Source: Aromatoleum anaerobium
Lineage (GTDB): Bacteria; Pseudomonadota; Gammaproteobacteria; Burkholderiales; Rhodocyclaceae
NCBI RefSeq assembly: GCF_012910705.2
Contig: NZ_WTVG02000037.1
Coordinates: forward strand, 62,001 to 126,000
Direction of reading: 5' to 3'
DNA: 64,000 nucleotides
A program made the position numbers and the translations under genes. Below the pieces are notes generated by a model that was not told the DNA's origin, ran no database searches, and saw nothing but the letters and a program-made list of their open reading frames with translations. Shown here one piece after another: positions 53,253 to 61,284 of the stretch; within the stretch, counting starts at the first letter, position 1, and each line of letters opens with the position of its first letter.

Positions 53253-53645
53253 ATGCAATTTCTGCAACCGCCCGGATGGGCACGTCCCAAGGGCTATTCA
53301 AACGGCATCGTCGCCAGCGGGCGCATGGTGTTCGTCGCCGGCCAGGTCGGCTGGGATGAACAGGAGCAGTTCCGCAGCGACGATCTCGTCGCCCAGGTCC
53401 GCCAGGCCTTGAGCAACATCGTCGCGGTCCTCGCCGCAGCCGACGCGCGCCCGGCCCACATCGTGCGGATGAACTGGTATCTCGCGGACAGCGTCGAGTA
53501 CAACGCCCGTCTGGCCGAAATCGGCGCCGTGTACCGCGAGCTGATCGGCAAGCATTTCCCGGTGATGACGGCGCTGCAGGTCGCCGGCTTCGTCGAGAAG
53601 GGCGCGAAAGTCGAGATCGAGGTCACGGCGATGCTGCCGGCCTGA
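53253..53645 (+). CDS. RidA/YjgF-family protein, without the catalytic Arg
   Basis: Protein of 130 residues of the RidA (Rid/YER057c) fold: ASGRMVFVAGQVGWDEQEQF and a C-terminal KVEIEVTAMLPA are typical. The Arg that binds the 2-imino acid carboxylate in RidA (in the sequence just before the last strand) is not present; that place reads FPVMTALQVAGFVEKG. It therefore belongs to one of the non-deaminase Rid subgroups often encoded in catabolic operons. AAGGAG lies 10 bp upstream. Confidence 0.85.
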   Translation: MQFLQPPGWARPKGYSNGIVASGRMVFVAGQVGWDEQEQFRSDDLVAQVRQALSNIVAVLAAADARPAHIVRMNWYLADSVEYNARLAEIGAVYRELIGKHFPVMTALQVAGFVEKGAKVEIEVTAMLPA

Positions 53646-53699
53646 ACGGGACGCGACGAGCCCGGCGCACGCGCGCCGGGCGGCGCCGAGGACGATGAG

Positions 53700-54086
53700 A
53701 TGAACGATGCGATTCTGGATTGCGCGCGCTGGAAGGCGATGCTCGACCGCGAGGGGCTCGCTGCGGCCGACGCGTCGGTCGGGGTGCTGACGAAGTACGA
53801 TTTCGCCGCGCGCCGCGGCAGCGTGCTCGTCTGGCGCGGCACCGGCGACGGCGCGAGCGTCGCGTTGCGCGGCTACGACGGCGAGTTCGGCGACGACGTC
53901 GCGATGCTGCTTGTCGCCGACCGCGACGCGCTCGCCGAGCTCCTCGCCGACGGCCTCGCGCAGGTCGCGCCGCTCGTGCGCTGCGGCAAGCTGCACCCTT
54001 ACATGCTGAGGACGCTCGAAGCCCTCGAAGATGCCGGCCTGTCCGATTTCGTCGAGGACTTCGGGCTCGTGTTTCCACGGCACTGA
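53700..54086 (+). CDS. Conserved-looking small protein, unknown
   Basis: Protein of 128 residues, alternating strands (VGVLTKYDFAARRGSVLVWR, GDDVAMLLVADRDALAELLA) and helices, acidic, no signal or transmembrane segment. It lies between the RidA-like gene and the MeaB-XdhC fusion in the same direction with short gaps, so it is likely part of the same operon. Not recognised. Confidence 0.6.
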   Translation: MNDAILDCARWKAMLDREGLAAADASVGVLTKYDFAARRGSVLVWRGTGDGASVALRGYDGEFGDDVAMLLVADRDALAELLADGLAQVAPLVRCGKLHPYMLRTLEALEDAGLSDFVEDFGLVFPRH

Positions 54087-54160
54087 CGCCGCATGCGCGG
54101 TTGCGCGAGCGCGCGCACACGGGCAAGATGGTTGGAAGTCAAACAAACGGCACTGCAGCC

Positions 54161-55291
54161 ATGAGCCTTTCCGAAGACATCGATCCGGTCGCAGTCATCG
54201 GCGGGTCGCGTCCCGCGCTGGCGCGCGCGCTGACCTCGATCGAAAACGCCCGGCCCGGCGCCGCCGAACTCCTCGCGAGTCTCGCGTCGCACCGCGGCCG
54301 TGCTCACGTCGTCGGCATCACCGGTGCGCCGGGAGCCGGCAAATCGACGCTGATCAATGCGCTCCTCGGTGAATTGCTCGCGCGCGGCCGGCGCATTGCG
54401 GTCGTCGCCGTCGATCCGTCGAGCCCGGTCACCGGCGGCGCGCTGCTCGGCGACCGCGTGCGGATGGGCGGGCACGGCGCCGACGAGCGCGTCTTCATCC
54501 GCTCGCTGTCGTCGCGCGGCCACCTCGGCGGCCTGTCGCGCACGACCGCGCAGCTCGTCGATGTGTTCGACGCCGCGGGCTTCGATGTCGTCATCGTCGA
54601 GACGGTCGGCGTCGGGCAGTCCGAAGTCGAGATCGGCCGCGTCGCCGACACGAAGGTCGTCGTGTGTCCGCCGGGACTCGGCGACGAAGTGCAGGCGATC
54701 AAGGCGGGCATCCTCGAGATTGCCGACATCCTCGTCGTGAACAAGGGCGACTCGCCGCTCGCCGCGCGCACGATGCTCGACCTGCAGACGAGCGGCGGAC
54801 TGCAGCGCGACGAACACTGGACGGTGCCGGTGCTGCGCACGGTCGCGACGAGCGGCGAAGGGATCGCCGAGCTCGTGGAGCGGATCGACGCGCACGCGCA
54901 CGTCATCGGCATCGGGCGGCGGCTGCGCGCCGCGACCCCTTCGGGGGCGAGCGACGCGATGCCGGCGGCGCCCGCGACCGACGACGAACTTTTCGAGCAG
55001 CTGCGGCGCTGGCGTGCGGCGGGCCGTGGCGTCGCCCTCGCGACCGTGGTGCGGACCTGGGGTTCGTCGCCGCGCCCCGAAGGCAGCCATCTCGCGGTCG
55101 AGGAGAGCGGGGCGTTCCTGGGCTCGGTGTCCGGCGGCTGCATCGAGGGCGCCGTCATCAGCGAAGCGAAAGAGGTCATCGCCGACGGCACGCCGCGCCT
55201 GCTGGAGTTTGGCGTCAGCGACGAGCAGGCGTGGGAGGTCGGCCTCGCGTGTGGCGGCCGGGTGCAGGTCCTCGTGGAGCGGATCGAATGA
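54161..55291 (+). CDS. Fusion of a MeaB/ArgK-type GTPase with the N-terminal XdhC/CoxI domain
   Basis: Protein of 376 residues (an in-frame ATG at 54128 is an alternative start). Residues about 10-265 are a G3E GTPase of the MeaB/ArgK type: VVGITGAPGAGKSTLINALL (P-loop), VAVDPSSPVTGGALLGDRVR, FIRSLSSRGHLGGLS, VETVGVGQSEVEI and VVNKGD. Residues about 275-376 are the N-terminal XdhC/CoxI domain (ALATVVRTWGSSPRPEGSHL, and FLGSVSGGCIEGAVI with its Cys). MeaB proteins are GTP-driven chaperones for cofactor loading, and XdhC binds and sulfurates Moco for xanthine-dehydrogenase-type enzymes, so this looks like a GTP-dependent Moco inserter. The stop overlaps the next start. Confidence 0.85.
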   Translation: MSLSEDIDPVAVIGGSRPALARALTSIENARPGAAELLASLASHRGRAHVVGITGAPGAGKSTLINALLGELLARGRRIAVVAVDPSSPVTGGALLGDRVRMGGHGADERVFIRSLSSRGHLGGLSRTTAQLVDVFDAAGFDVVIVETVGVGQSEVEIGRVADTKVVVCPPGLGDEVQAIKAGILEIADILVVNKGDSPLAARTMLDLQTSGGLQRDEHWTVPVLRTVATSGEGIAELVERIDAHAHVIGIGRRLRAATPSGASDAMPAAPATDDELFEQLRRWRAAGRGVALATVVRTWGSSPRPEGSHLAVEESGAFLGSVSGGCIEGAVISEAKEVIADGTPRLLEFGVSDEQAWEVGLACGGRVQVLVERIE

Positions 55292-56004
55292 AAGCGACGA
55301 TGTTCGAGCAGCTTCTCGCCGATCGCCGCGCGAAGCGGCCGGTGGCGGTGGTCACGCGGCTTGCCGACGGCGAAGAGGCGCTGGTGCACGAAGAGGAAAG
55401 CGAAAACCAAAACCAGGACGGATTTTCCGGCGCGCTGGCGCTGACGCCGGAGCAGCTCGCCGAGACGCGCCAGCGCCTGCGTGCCGACCGCAGCGGCGCA
55501 CTGGCGTCGGCCGACGGCGCGCTGTTCGCGCGCTGCCACGTCAGCGCGCCGCGGCTCGTCATCGTCGGCGCGGTGCATATCGCGCAGGCGCTCGCGCCGA
55601 TGGCCGCGATCGCCGGCTTCGAAGTGATCGTCGTCGACCCCCGGCGCGCGTTCGCGACGCCGCAGCGCCTGCCGGGCGTCAGCGTGACGACCGAATGGCC
55701 CGACGAGGCGCTGGAGCGGCTCGGCATCGACGCGCAGACCGCCGTCGTCACGCTGTCGCACGACCCGAAGCTCGACGATCCGGCGCTGATCGTCGCGCTG
55801 CAGAGCGACGCGTTCTACATCGGTTCGCTCGGCAGCACGCGGACCCACGCGAAGCGCGTCGCGCGGCTCGCCGAGGCCGGGCTGGAGGAGGCGATTGCCC
55901 GCATCCATGCGCCGGTCGGGCTCGATCTGGGCGGGCGCGCACCGGCCGAGATCGCCGTCGCGATCCTCGCCCAGGTGGTGCAGGCGAGGCATCGCGCAAG
56001 ATGA
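55288..56004 (+). CDS. XdhC Rossmann-domain protein (C-terminal half of XdhC)
   Basis: Protein of 238 residues corresponding to the C-terminal part of XdhC/CoxI: RLVIVGAVHIAQALAPMAAI (nucleotide fold), EVIVVDPRRAFATPQRLPG, VTLSHDPKLDDPALIVALQ, YIGSLGSTRTHAKRVARLAE and the closing LGGRAPAEIAVAILAQVV. The XdhC N-terminal domain is carried by the preceding fusion gene, with which it overlaps by four bases (ATGA), so the two together make a complete XdhC. An acidic insert (EEESENQNQDG) sits near residue 35. Confidence 0.87.
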   Translation: MKATMFEQLLADRRAKRPVAVVTRLADGEEALVHEEESENQNQDGFSGALALTPEQLAETRQRLRADRSGALASADGALFARCHVSAPRLVIVGAVHIAQALAPMAAIAGFEVIVVDPRRAFATPQRLPGVSVTTEWPDEALERLGIDAQTAVVTLSHDPKLDDPALIVALQSDAFYIGSLGSTRTHAKRVARLAEAGLEEAIARIHAPVGLDLGGRAPAEIAVAILAQVVQARHRAR

Positions 56005-56049
56005 CCGGAGCACGCCCGGAACGGACCCGCCACGGTCCTGGAGACCCCC

Positions 56050-57744
56050 ATGATTTTCGGTGAATTCGACACGGATGCGGCTGCGGGCGTGATGCTCGCG
56101 CATACCCTGAAGGCCGGCGGCAGGACGCTGAAAAAGGGCCGCACGCTCGTCGATGCCGATCTCGCGTGGCTGCGCGAGGCGGGCATCGACACCGTCCTCG
56201 GCGCGCGCCTGGCGCCCGGCGATGTCGCGGAAGACGCCGCCGCGGCGCAGATCGCGGCGCTGCTGACCGGGCCGGATACGAATGCCGCGACGCGCCCGCC
56301 CTACACCGGCCGCTGCAACCTGCACGCGTCGCTGCGCGGCGTCGTGCAGGTGGACATCGAGCGCATCGACCGCCTCAACCTGCTCGACGAGGCGGTCGCG
56401 ATCGGCACGCTGCCGCAGCACGCGGTGGCACGCCCGGGCCAGGTCGTCGCGACCGTCAAGATCATCCCGTTCGCGGTGCCGGCGAGCCTCATCGAGGCGT
56501 GCCGCGAGATCGCCTCGGCCGGCCCGCTGCTGCGCGTCGCCGAGTTGAAGCCGCACCGCGTCGCGCTGATCATGAGCGAGCTTCCCGGCATGAAGGAAAG
56601 CATCTTCGCCGGAACCGTCGCCGCGACGCGCCATCGCCTCGACGCGCTCGGCAGCCGCCTCGCGCTGGTGCTGCGCTGCGCGCACGAGCGCGCGGCGCTC
56701 GAAGCGATGGTGCGCCAGGCGCTCGCATCCGGCTGCGAGTTGGTGCTCGTCTGCGGCGCGACGGTGGCGAAGGACCGCAACGACATCGCGCCCGCGGCGG
56801 TCACCGCCGCCGGCGGGCGGATCGACCATTTCGGCATGCCGGTCGAGCCGGGCAACATGCTCGTGCTGGCGCATGTCGGCAGCGTGCCGGTCGTGATCAT
56901 GCCCGGCTGCGGCCGCTCGCGGCGCACGAACGGACTCGACTGGGTGCTGCAGCGGCTGCTCGCCGGGCTCGCCCCGACGCGCGAGGACATCATGCGCCTG
57001 GGCGTCGGCGGCCTGATCCGCAGTCCGCTCGAAGCGGAAGACGCCGCGGGAGAAGACGCGGAGGACGGCGACAGCGAAGGTTCCGCAGCGCCGCCGCCCC
57101 GGCCGGGCGCCCCGCGCGTCGCCGCGCTCGTGCTGGCGGCCGGACAGTCGTCGCGCATGGGCGCCGCCAACAAGCTGCTGATCGAGGTCGGCGGCGTGCC
57201 GATGGTGCTGCGCGCCGTCAATGCGGCCCGCGCGTCGCGCGCCGCGTCGGTGACGGTCGTCGTCGGCCACGAAGCCGAAGCGGTCGGGACGGCGCTCGCG
57301 ACGAGCGGGGCGACGCTCGTCGATAACCCGGACCATGCGCAGGGCATGTCGAGCTCGCTGCGCCACGGCATCGCGGCGCTGCCGGACGACATCGACGCGG
57401 TGATCGTGCTGCTCGGCGACATGCCGCGGATCACCGCCGAACATGTCGATCGCGTCATCGCGGCCTTCGACCCCGCGGCCCCGTCGATCGTCATGCCCGA
57501 GAAGGACGGCCGCCGCGGTAATCCGATTCTGTGGCCGCGCGAGTTCTTCGCCGCGATGGCGGGCATCTGCGGCGACCAGGGCGCGCGCGGCCTCCTCGAA
57601 CACAATGCCGACCGCGTGAAGCGGGTCGCGATCGACGACGACGCGATCTTCGTCGATGTCGACCGGCCCGGCGATCTCGCGCAGGCCGAAGCGTCGCTGG
57701 TCGCCCAGGCCGGCAGCGGCATCGTCGAGGAGCCGGTCACGTGA
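56050..57744 (+). CDS. MoeA-like molybdopterin-binding domain fused to MocA-type NTP transferase
   Basis: Protein of 564 residues. Residues about 1-335 are a molybdopterin-binding region with a MoeA/MogA-type core (LVLVCGATVAKDRNDIAPAA, FGMPVEPGNMLVLAHVG, VVIMPGCGRS). After an acidic linker (AEDAAGEDAEDGDSEG), residues about 357-555 are a MobA/MocA nucleotidyltransferase: ALVLAAGQSSRMGAANKLL, LVDNPDHAQGMSSSLRHGIA, VIVLLGDMPRITAEHVD and GRRGNPILWPREFF. MocA makes the cytosine dinucleotide form of the cofactor, so the target is a xanthine-oxidase-family hydroxylase. Start preceded by GGAGACCCCC. The stop overlaps the next start (GTGA). Confidence 0.9.
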   Translation: MIFGEFDTDAAAGVMLAHTLKAGGRTLKKGRTLVDADLAWLREAGIDTVLGARLAPGDVAEDAAAAQIAALLTGPDTNAATRPPYTGRCNLHASLRGVVQVDIERIDRLNLLDEAVAIGTLPQHAVARPGQVVATVKIIPFAVPASLIEACREIASAGPLLRVAELKPHRVALIMSELPGMKESIFAGTVAATRHRLDALGSRLALVLRCAHERAALEAMVRQALASGCELVLVCGATVAKDRNDIAPAAVTAAGGRIDHFGMPVEPGNMLVLAHVGSVPVVIMPGCGRSRRTNGLDWVLQRLLAGLAPTREDIMRLGVGGLIRSPLEAEDAAGEDAEDGDSEGSAAPPPRPGAPRVAALVLAAGQSSRMGAANKLLIEVGGVPMVLRAVNAARASRAASVTVVVGHEAEAVGTALATSGATLVDNPDHAQGMSSSLRHGIAALPDDIDAVIVLLGDMPRITAEHVDRVIAAFDPAAPSIVMPEKDGRRGNPILWPREFFAAMAGICGDQGARGLLEHNADRVKRVAIDDDAIFVDVDRPGDLAQAEASLVAQAGSGIVEEPVT

Positions 57745-58154
57745 TTGAAGCCCTTTACAACCAGCGCATCAAGGAACTCGCCGCGGCGGCATGCGGCGCC
57801 GGCAAGCTCGACGCGCCGTCGGGCTCGGCGATGCGCGACAGCCCGGTGTGCGGCGACCGCGTGCGCATGGAAGTCAGCGTTGCCGACGGTCGCATCGTCG
57901 CACTCGCGCACGAGGTGAAAGGCTGCCTGCTGTGCCGCGCCGCCGCTTCGGTGATCGGCCTGCACGGCGTCGGCCTGTCCTCCGCCGAGGCCGAAGCGCT
58001 GCGCGCCGCAGTCGCGGCGATGCTTGCCGGCGGCGAGCGGCCGGCCGGCTGGGCCGAACTGGCGGTGTTCGAGCCGGTGCGCCAGCATCGCAGCCGCCAC
58101 GGCTGCGTGCTGATCCCGTTCGAAGCCCTCGCGAAAGCTGTCGCCGCGGGCTGA
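57741..58154 (+). CDS. NifU/IscU-like Fe-S scaffold protein
   Basis: Protein of 137 residues with a GTG start coupled to the preceding gene. Cys residues that could hold a cluster are placed as in the IscU/SufU fold: SPVCGDRVRMEV and VKGCLLCRAAASVIG (about residues 36 and 61-64), though the last ligand region differs from classic IscU. Its position at the end of a Mo-hydroxylase maturation operon suggests a role in supplying Fe-S clusters to that enzyme. No cysteine desulfurase is nearby. Confidence 0.8.
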   Translation: MIEALYNQRIKELAAAACGAGKLDAPSGSAMRDSPVCGDRVRMEVSVADGRIVALAHEVKGCLLCRAAASVIGLHGVGLSSAEAEALRAAVAAMLAGGERPAGWAELAVFEPVRQHRSRHGCVLIPFEALAKAVAAG

Positions 58155-58223
58155 GGAAGCGGCGCGCAGGCCGGGCGGGCTGTGACAAAATGGCTTTGTT
58201 TCCATCACAGCAAGGGCAGGAAA

Positions 58224-58628
58224 ATGGTCATTTCAGGGTTTGAAAGCCTCTTGGAGGCGGCGCGGCAGCAGCCCGAACCGCAGCGGCTGCTGTTCGTTTT
58301 CGCCCGGGCGGAACTGCCCGAAGGCGCGACGCCGGAAGAGAAGCGCCGCTTCGAAAACGGCCAGGGCGGCGCGCTCGCGCCGGTGATGTACGTGGACAAG
58401 AAGACTGACGAAATCCACAGTTTCGCCGAGCTGGTCGAGGAATCGCAGCGCATGGGGAAACCCTGGGACATGGTGTTCGTCGGCTGCCTGGGCGGGCAGG
58501 GGGATCGGGAACCGAGCGACGAGGCGACGCAGAAAGCGCTGGAATCCATGATCAAGTCGATCCAGGGCGGCCTGGTCAGCCATCTGCTGATGTATCGCCC
58601 GGACGGGGAACAGGTTCGTCTCCCCTGA
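58224..58628 (+). CDS. Conserved hypothetical protein
   Basis: Protein of 134 residues starting at ATG 58224 behind AAGGGCAGGA; an upstream in-frame start at 58182 overlaps no recognisable coding sequence. It has an alpha/beta pattern (PQRLLFVFARAELPEGATPE, LAPVMYVDKKTDEIHSFAEL, WDMVFVGCLGGQGDREPSDE) and ends in strands. No membrane segment. It follows the Fe-S scaffold gene by 69 bp but is probably a separate unit. Function unknown. Confidence 0.75.
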   Translation: MVISGFESLLEAARQQPEPQRLLFVFARAELPEGATPEEKRRFENGQGGALAPVMYVDKKTDEIHSFAELVEESQRMGKPWDMVFVGCLGGQGDREPSDEATQKALESMIKSIQGGLVSHLLMYRPDGEQVRLP

Positions 58629-58841
58629 CCAGCAAGACCCGAAGCCGCAAATTCTTCATTCATTTGTCGAATGCTTCCCTAAAGTTCCCATACTCATATG
58701 CCGTTGTTGTGAACGTGCTGCCGCTGCGAGCGTTGCCGCGGTCGCGCACCCACAACGAGTTTGCGACCCAGCCCGGGAGAAGTTTCCGAGGCCCGGGCGG
58801 ATCGCGGGCCGACCCTGCATTGCCATCTATTGGAGGAGAAC

Positions 58842-59540
58842 ATGTTGAGGAAGCTGCTTCTGCTGTCCGGTCTGATCGTCGCGCCGCTCGTCGCCGGGGC
58901 TGCAGACTACAAGGCCAGTCTGGCCCAGATGCCGATGTACGCGGAAAGTCTGGACAAGGGGGTGCTTGTCGACCTCGTGAAGGCGATCGCCGACACGTCG
59001 AAGAAATCCATCGATGTCCAGGTCGTTCCGTTTTCCCGCTCGATGAAGGACGTGGAGAACAAGCAGGCGGACTTCCACATGCCCCTCATCAAACCGCTGG
59101 ACATGTCGAAGGCTAATTTCAGCCTGTCCACCGCGACCATATTTCACGTGAATTTCGTCCTGTACACCAACAAGAACAAGCCGCTGGATCCGAACAACCT
59201 GGCCGGTGCCTCGCTCGAAACGGACGCCGCTCACACGCCTTACTTCCCGTTCGACATCAAACCCTCGACGAGCATCGAAGGCAGCCTGAAGAAACTCGAA
59301 CTGGGGCGTATCGACGGTTTCATATTCGCCGATGACGCCACCGATCCCCTGGTCAAATCCAACGGCCTGAAAAATATCAAGAGGCAGCTCTACAAGCGCT
59401 TCGAGGTGAAGGCCATTCTTCCCAAGGGCGGCGAGAACGGACCGGCGGACAAGTTCCTCAGCGAAGCTATCGGAAAGCTGCGCGAAGGGGGCAAGTTCGA
59501 AAAGATCATGGCCGCCATCGACCATCCTTACGTCGACTAA
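58842..59540 (+). CDS. Periplasmic substrate-binding protein (SBP family 3-like)
   Basis: Exported binding protein of 232 residues. Strong ribosome site TTGGAGGAGAAC before ATG 58842; signal peptide 1-20 (ending AGA). The fold is that of short amino-acid-type binding proteins (GVLVDLVKAIADTSKKSIDV, VEFS-type region FSRSMKDVENKQADFHMPLI, LGRIDGFIFADDATDPLV). It lacks transport partners; instead a chemoreceptor gene follows 75 bp downstream, so it may deliver its ligand to that receptor rather than to a transporter. Confidence 0.82.
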   Translation: MLRKLLLLSGLIVAPLVAGAADYKASLAQMPMYAESLDKGVLVDLVKAIADTSKKSIDVQVVPFSRSMKDVENKQADFHMPLIKPLDMSKANFSLSTATIFHVNFVLYTNKNKPLDPNNLAGASLETDAAHTPYFPFDIKPSTSIEGSLKKLELGRIDGFIFADDATDPLVKSNGLKNIKRQLYKRFEVKAILPKGGENGPADKFLSEAIGKLREGGKFEKIMAAIDHPYVD

Positions 59541-59568
59541 CGACGCTGCTCGTCGCGTCCCATCCCCC

Positions 59569-59589
59569 GCGGCCCGATATCCGGGCCGC
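59569..59589. other. Hairpin between binding-protein and chemoreceptor genes
   Basis: Stem GCGGCCCG / CGGGCCGC with loop ATATC and no T-run following. It could stabilise the upstream message or partly reduce read-through into the receptor gene. Confidence 0.4.
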
Positions 59590-59615
59590 TCCCCGGCACG
59601 AGCGAGAGGAACAGC

Positions 59616-61145
59616 ATGGGCTACTTGAGAACAATCAGCGGGCGATTGACGCTCCTGTATGTGGTCATCATCTCGGCGGTCCTGGCCGCCTTCGGCGGAC
59701 TGAACTACTACCAGGCCAGCAAGAACCGTCAGGCGCAGATCGACAAGGAGCTGGACCAGGTCACGGGGAGGGTGCAGATTTCCCTGCCGGGGATTTTGTG
59801 GAATCTCGATCAGGAGCAGTTGCAGAAGGTGCTGGTATCGGAAGCCGGTTCGGAACTGGTGGACGGCATCCTCATCAGCGACGAATCGGGCAAGGTGAGC
59901 GGCGGCGTGGTCCGCGAGAACGGACAGATCGTTGCCGCGGCGACCGTGGCGAAACACGACGGGCCGTCTCGCCAGGTCAGCCTGGTGTTCAACAATGACG
60001 GCAAACCGACGCCCGTCGGCACGGCGACCGTGTTCATCTCGACCGAGACGCTGGACCAGGCACTCCGGCACAATCTGCTCCTGATCCTGGGGGAGATTCT
60101 CGTTCTCGACGTCATCATCGTCGTTGCCCTGTATCTGGGCATCAGGGCCGTGGTGGTCAAGCCCTTGCTGTCGGTCAAGTCGGCCTTGCAGGAAATTGCG
60201 CAGGGCGAGGCGGATCTCACGAAGCGCCTCTCGGAGCGCAGCGGAGACGAGTTCGCCGAGGTCGCACACTGGTTCAACGTCTTCATCGCGCGGCTCCAGG
60301 GAGTGTTCAGGCAGGTTTCGGAAAACTCGGCGCTGCTGGCGCATGCTGCCGAGGACACCTTGCACATAAGCGATCGCGCAAGCGGCCATTCGAGCATGCA
60401 GAAGCAGATGACCGAGCAGATGGCCGAGGCGGTCGGTCATCTCACCGAGCAGGTCGGTGAAGCGAGCAGAAACGCCTCGATCGGGTCGGATGCCGCCGCC
60501 GCTGCGGACCAGGAGGCAAAAAAGAGTCGCCAGGTGCTGACCGAGTCCATGCGCGGCACCCAGGAGCTGGCCGAACACATGGCCGCAGTGGGCAACGTGG
60601 TGCAGCGGCTTGCCGCGGACACCACGAAAATCGAGGAAGTGCTGCGGGTGATCGGCGACATCGCCGACCAGACCAATCTGCTCGCGCTCAACGCGGCCAT
60701 CGAGGCAGCCCGGGCCGGCGAGCAGGGGCGCGGCTTTGCCGTGGTCGCGGATGAAGTGCGCAAGCTGGCCGAGCGCACGACACATTCGACCCACGAGATC
60801 CAGGACATGGTGGGACGGATCAAGGAAGGCAACCGCCAGGCCGTGGAGGCCATGAACGCCGGAAAGGCGCGCGGTGAGACCGGTGTCCGCTACGCCAACC
60901 AGGCGCAAACCGTGATCGACGGAATTCTCGATTCGATCACGCGCATGTCCGACCTGAACGGGCGAATCCTGGCGGCCGCCAATTCCCAGAACAAGGCGGT
61001 CGAAGGCATCTCGGGAAGCATCGACCATGCTTTGCGCCTGTCCGACGAGACCGTGGAAGTATCCCGGCACGCTGCCCAGGCGAGCGAGAAGCTGGAACGC
61101 CTGGCCGGCGAAATGCGGCGGTTGACGGAGGAGTTCAAGACGTAG
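59616..61145 (+). CDS. Methyl-accepting chemotaxis protein
   Basis: Transmembrane chemoreceptor of 509 residues. TM1 about 9-31 ([19 protein letters not shown]), a periplasmic sensor of about 120 residues, TM2 about 150-172 ([20 protein letters not shown]), a HAMP domain (about 173-230), then the signalling coiled coil with the conserved tip [20 protein letters not shown] and [20 protein letters not shown]. Methylation helices with EQ pairs flank it. No CheR-docking pentapeptide is visible at the C-terminus. The preceding binding-protein gene is a candidate ligand partner. Confidence 0.93.
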   Translation: MGYLRTISGRLTLLYVVIISAVLAAFGGLNYYQASKNRQAQIDKELDQVTGRVQISLPGILWNLDQEQLQKVLVSEAGSELVDGILISDESGKVSGGVVRENGQIVAAATVAKHDGPSRQVSLVFNNDGKPTPVGTATVFISTETLDQALRHNLLLILGEILVLDVIIVVALYLGIRAVVVKPLLSVKSALQEIAQGEADLTKRLSERSGDEFAEVAHWFNVFIARLQGVFRQVSENSALLAHAAEDTLHISDRASGHSSMQKQMTEQMAEAVGHLTEQVGEASRNASIGSDAAAAADQEAKKSRQVLTESMRGTQELAEHMAAVGNVVQRLAADTTKIEEVLRVIGDIADQTNLLALNAAIEAARAGEQGRGFAVVADEVRKLAERTTHSTHEIQDMVGRIKEGNRQAVEAMNAGKARGETGVRYANQAQTVIDGILDSITRMSDLNGRILAAANSQNKAVEGISGSIDHALRLSDETVEVSRHAAQASEKLERLAGEMRRLTEEFKT

Positions 61146-61284
61146 AAGGCAGAAGGTTTTACATATTGATTCCGGCCGGCACCTGCCGGAAGAAGCCCTC
61201 AACGCGCTTCTTTTCCTGTGTCCGCCGAAAGCCGGCTACCTGTCGGGAGCGCTCCCGGCGAGGGATGCCGCTTACGCCGATAGC

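Noticed and set aside
54304-57603. A 1099-codon minus-strand frame opposite the molybdenum maturation genes
   Set aside because: Antisense shadow; Arg/His/Asp-rich, no start signal, and the plus strand is fully explained.
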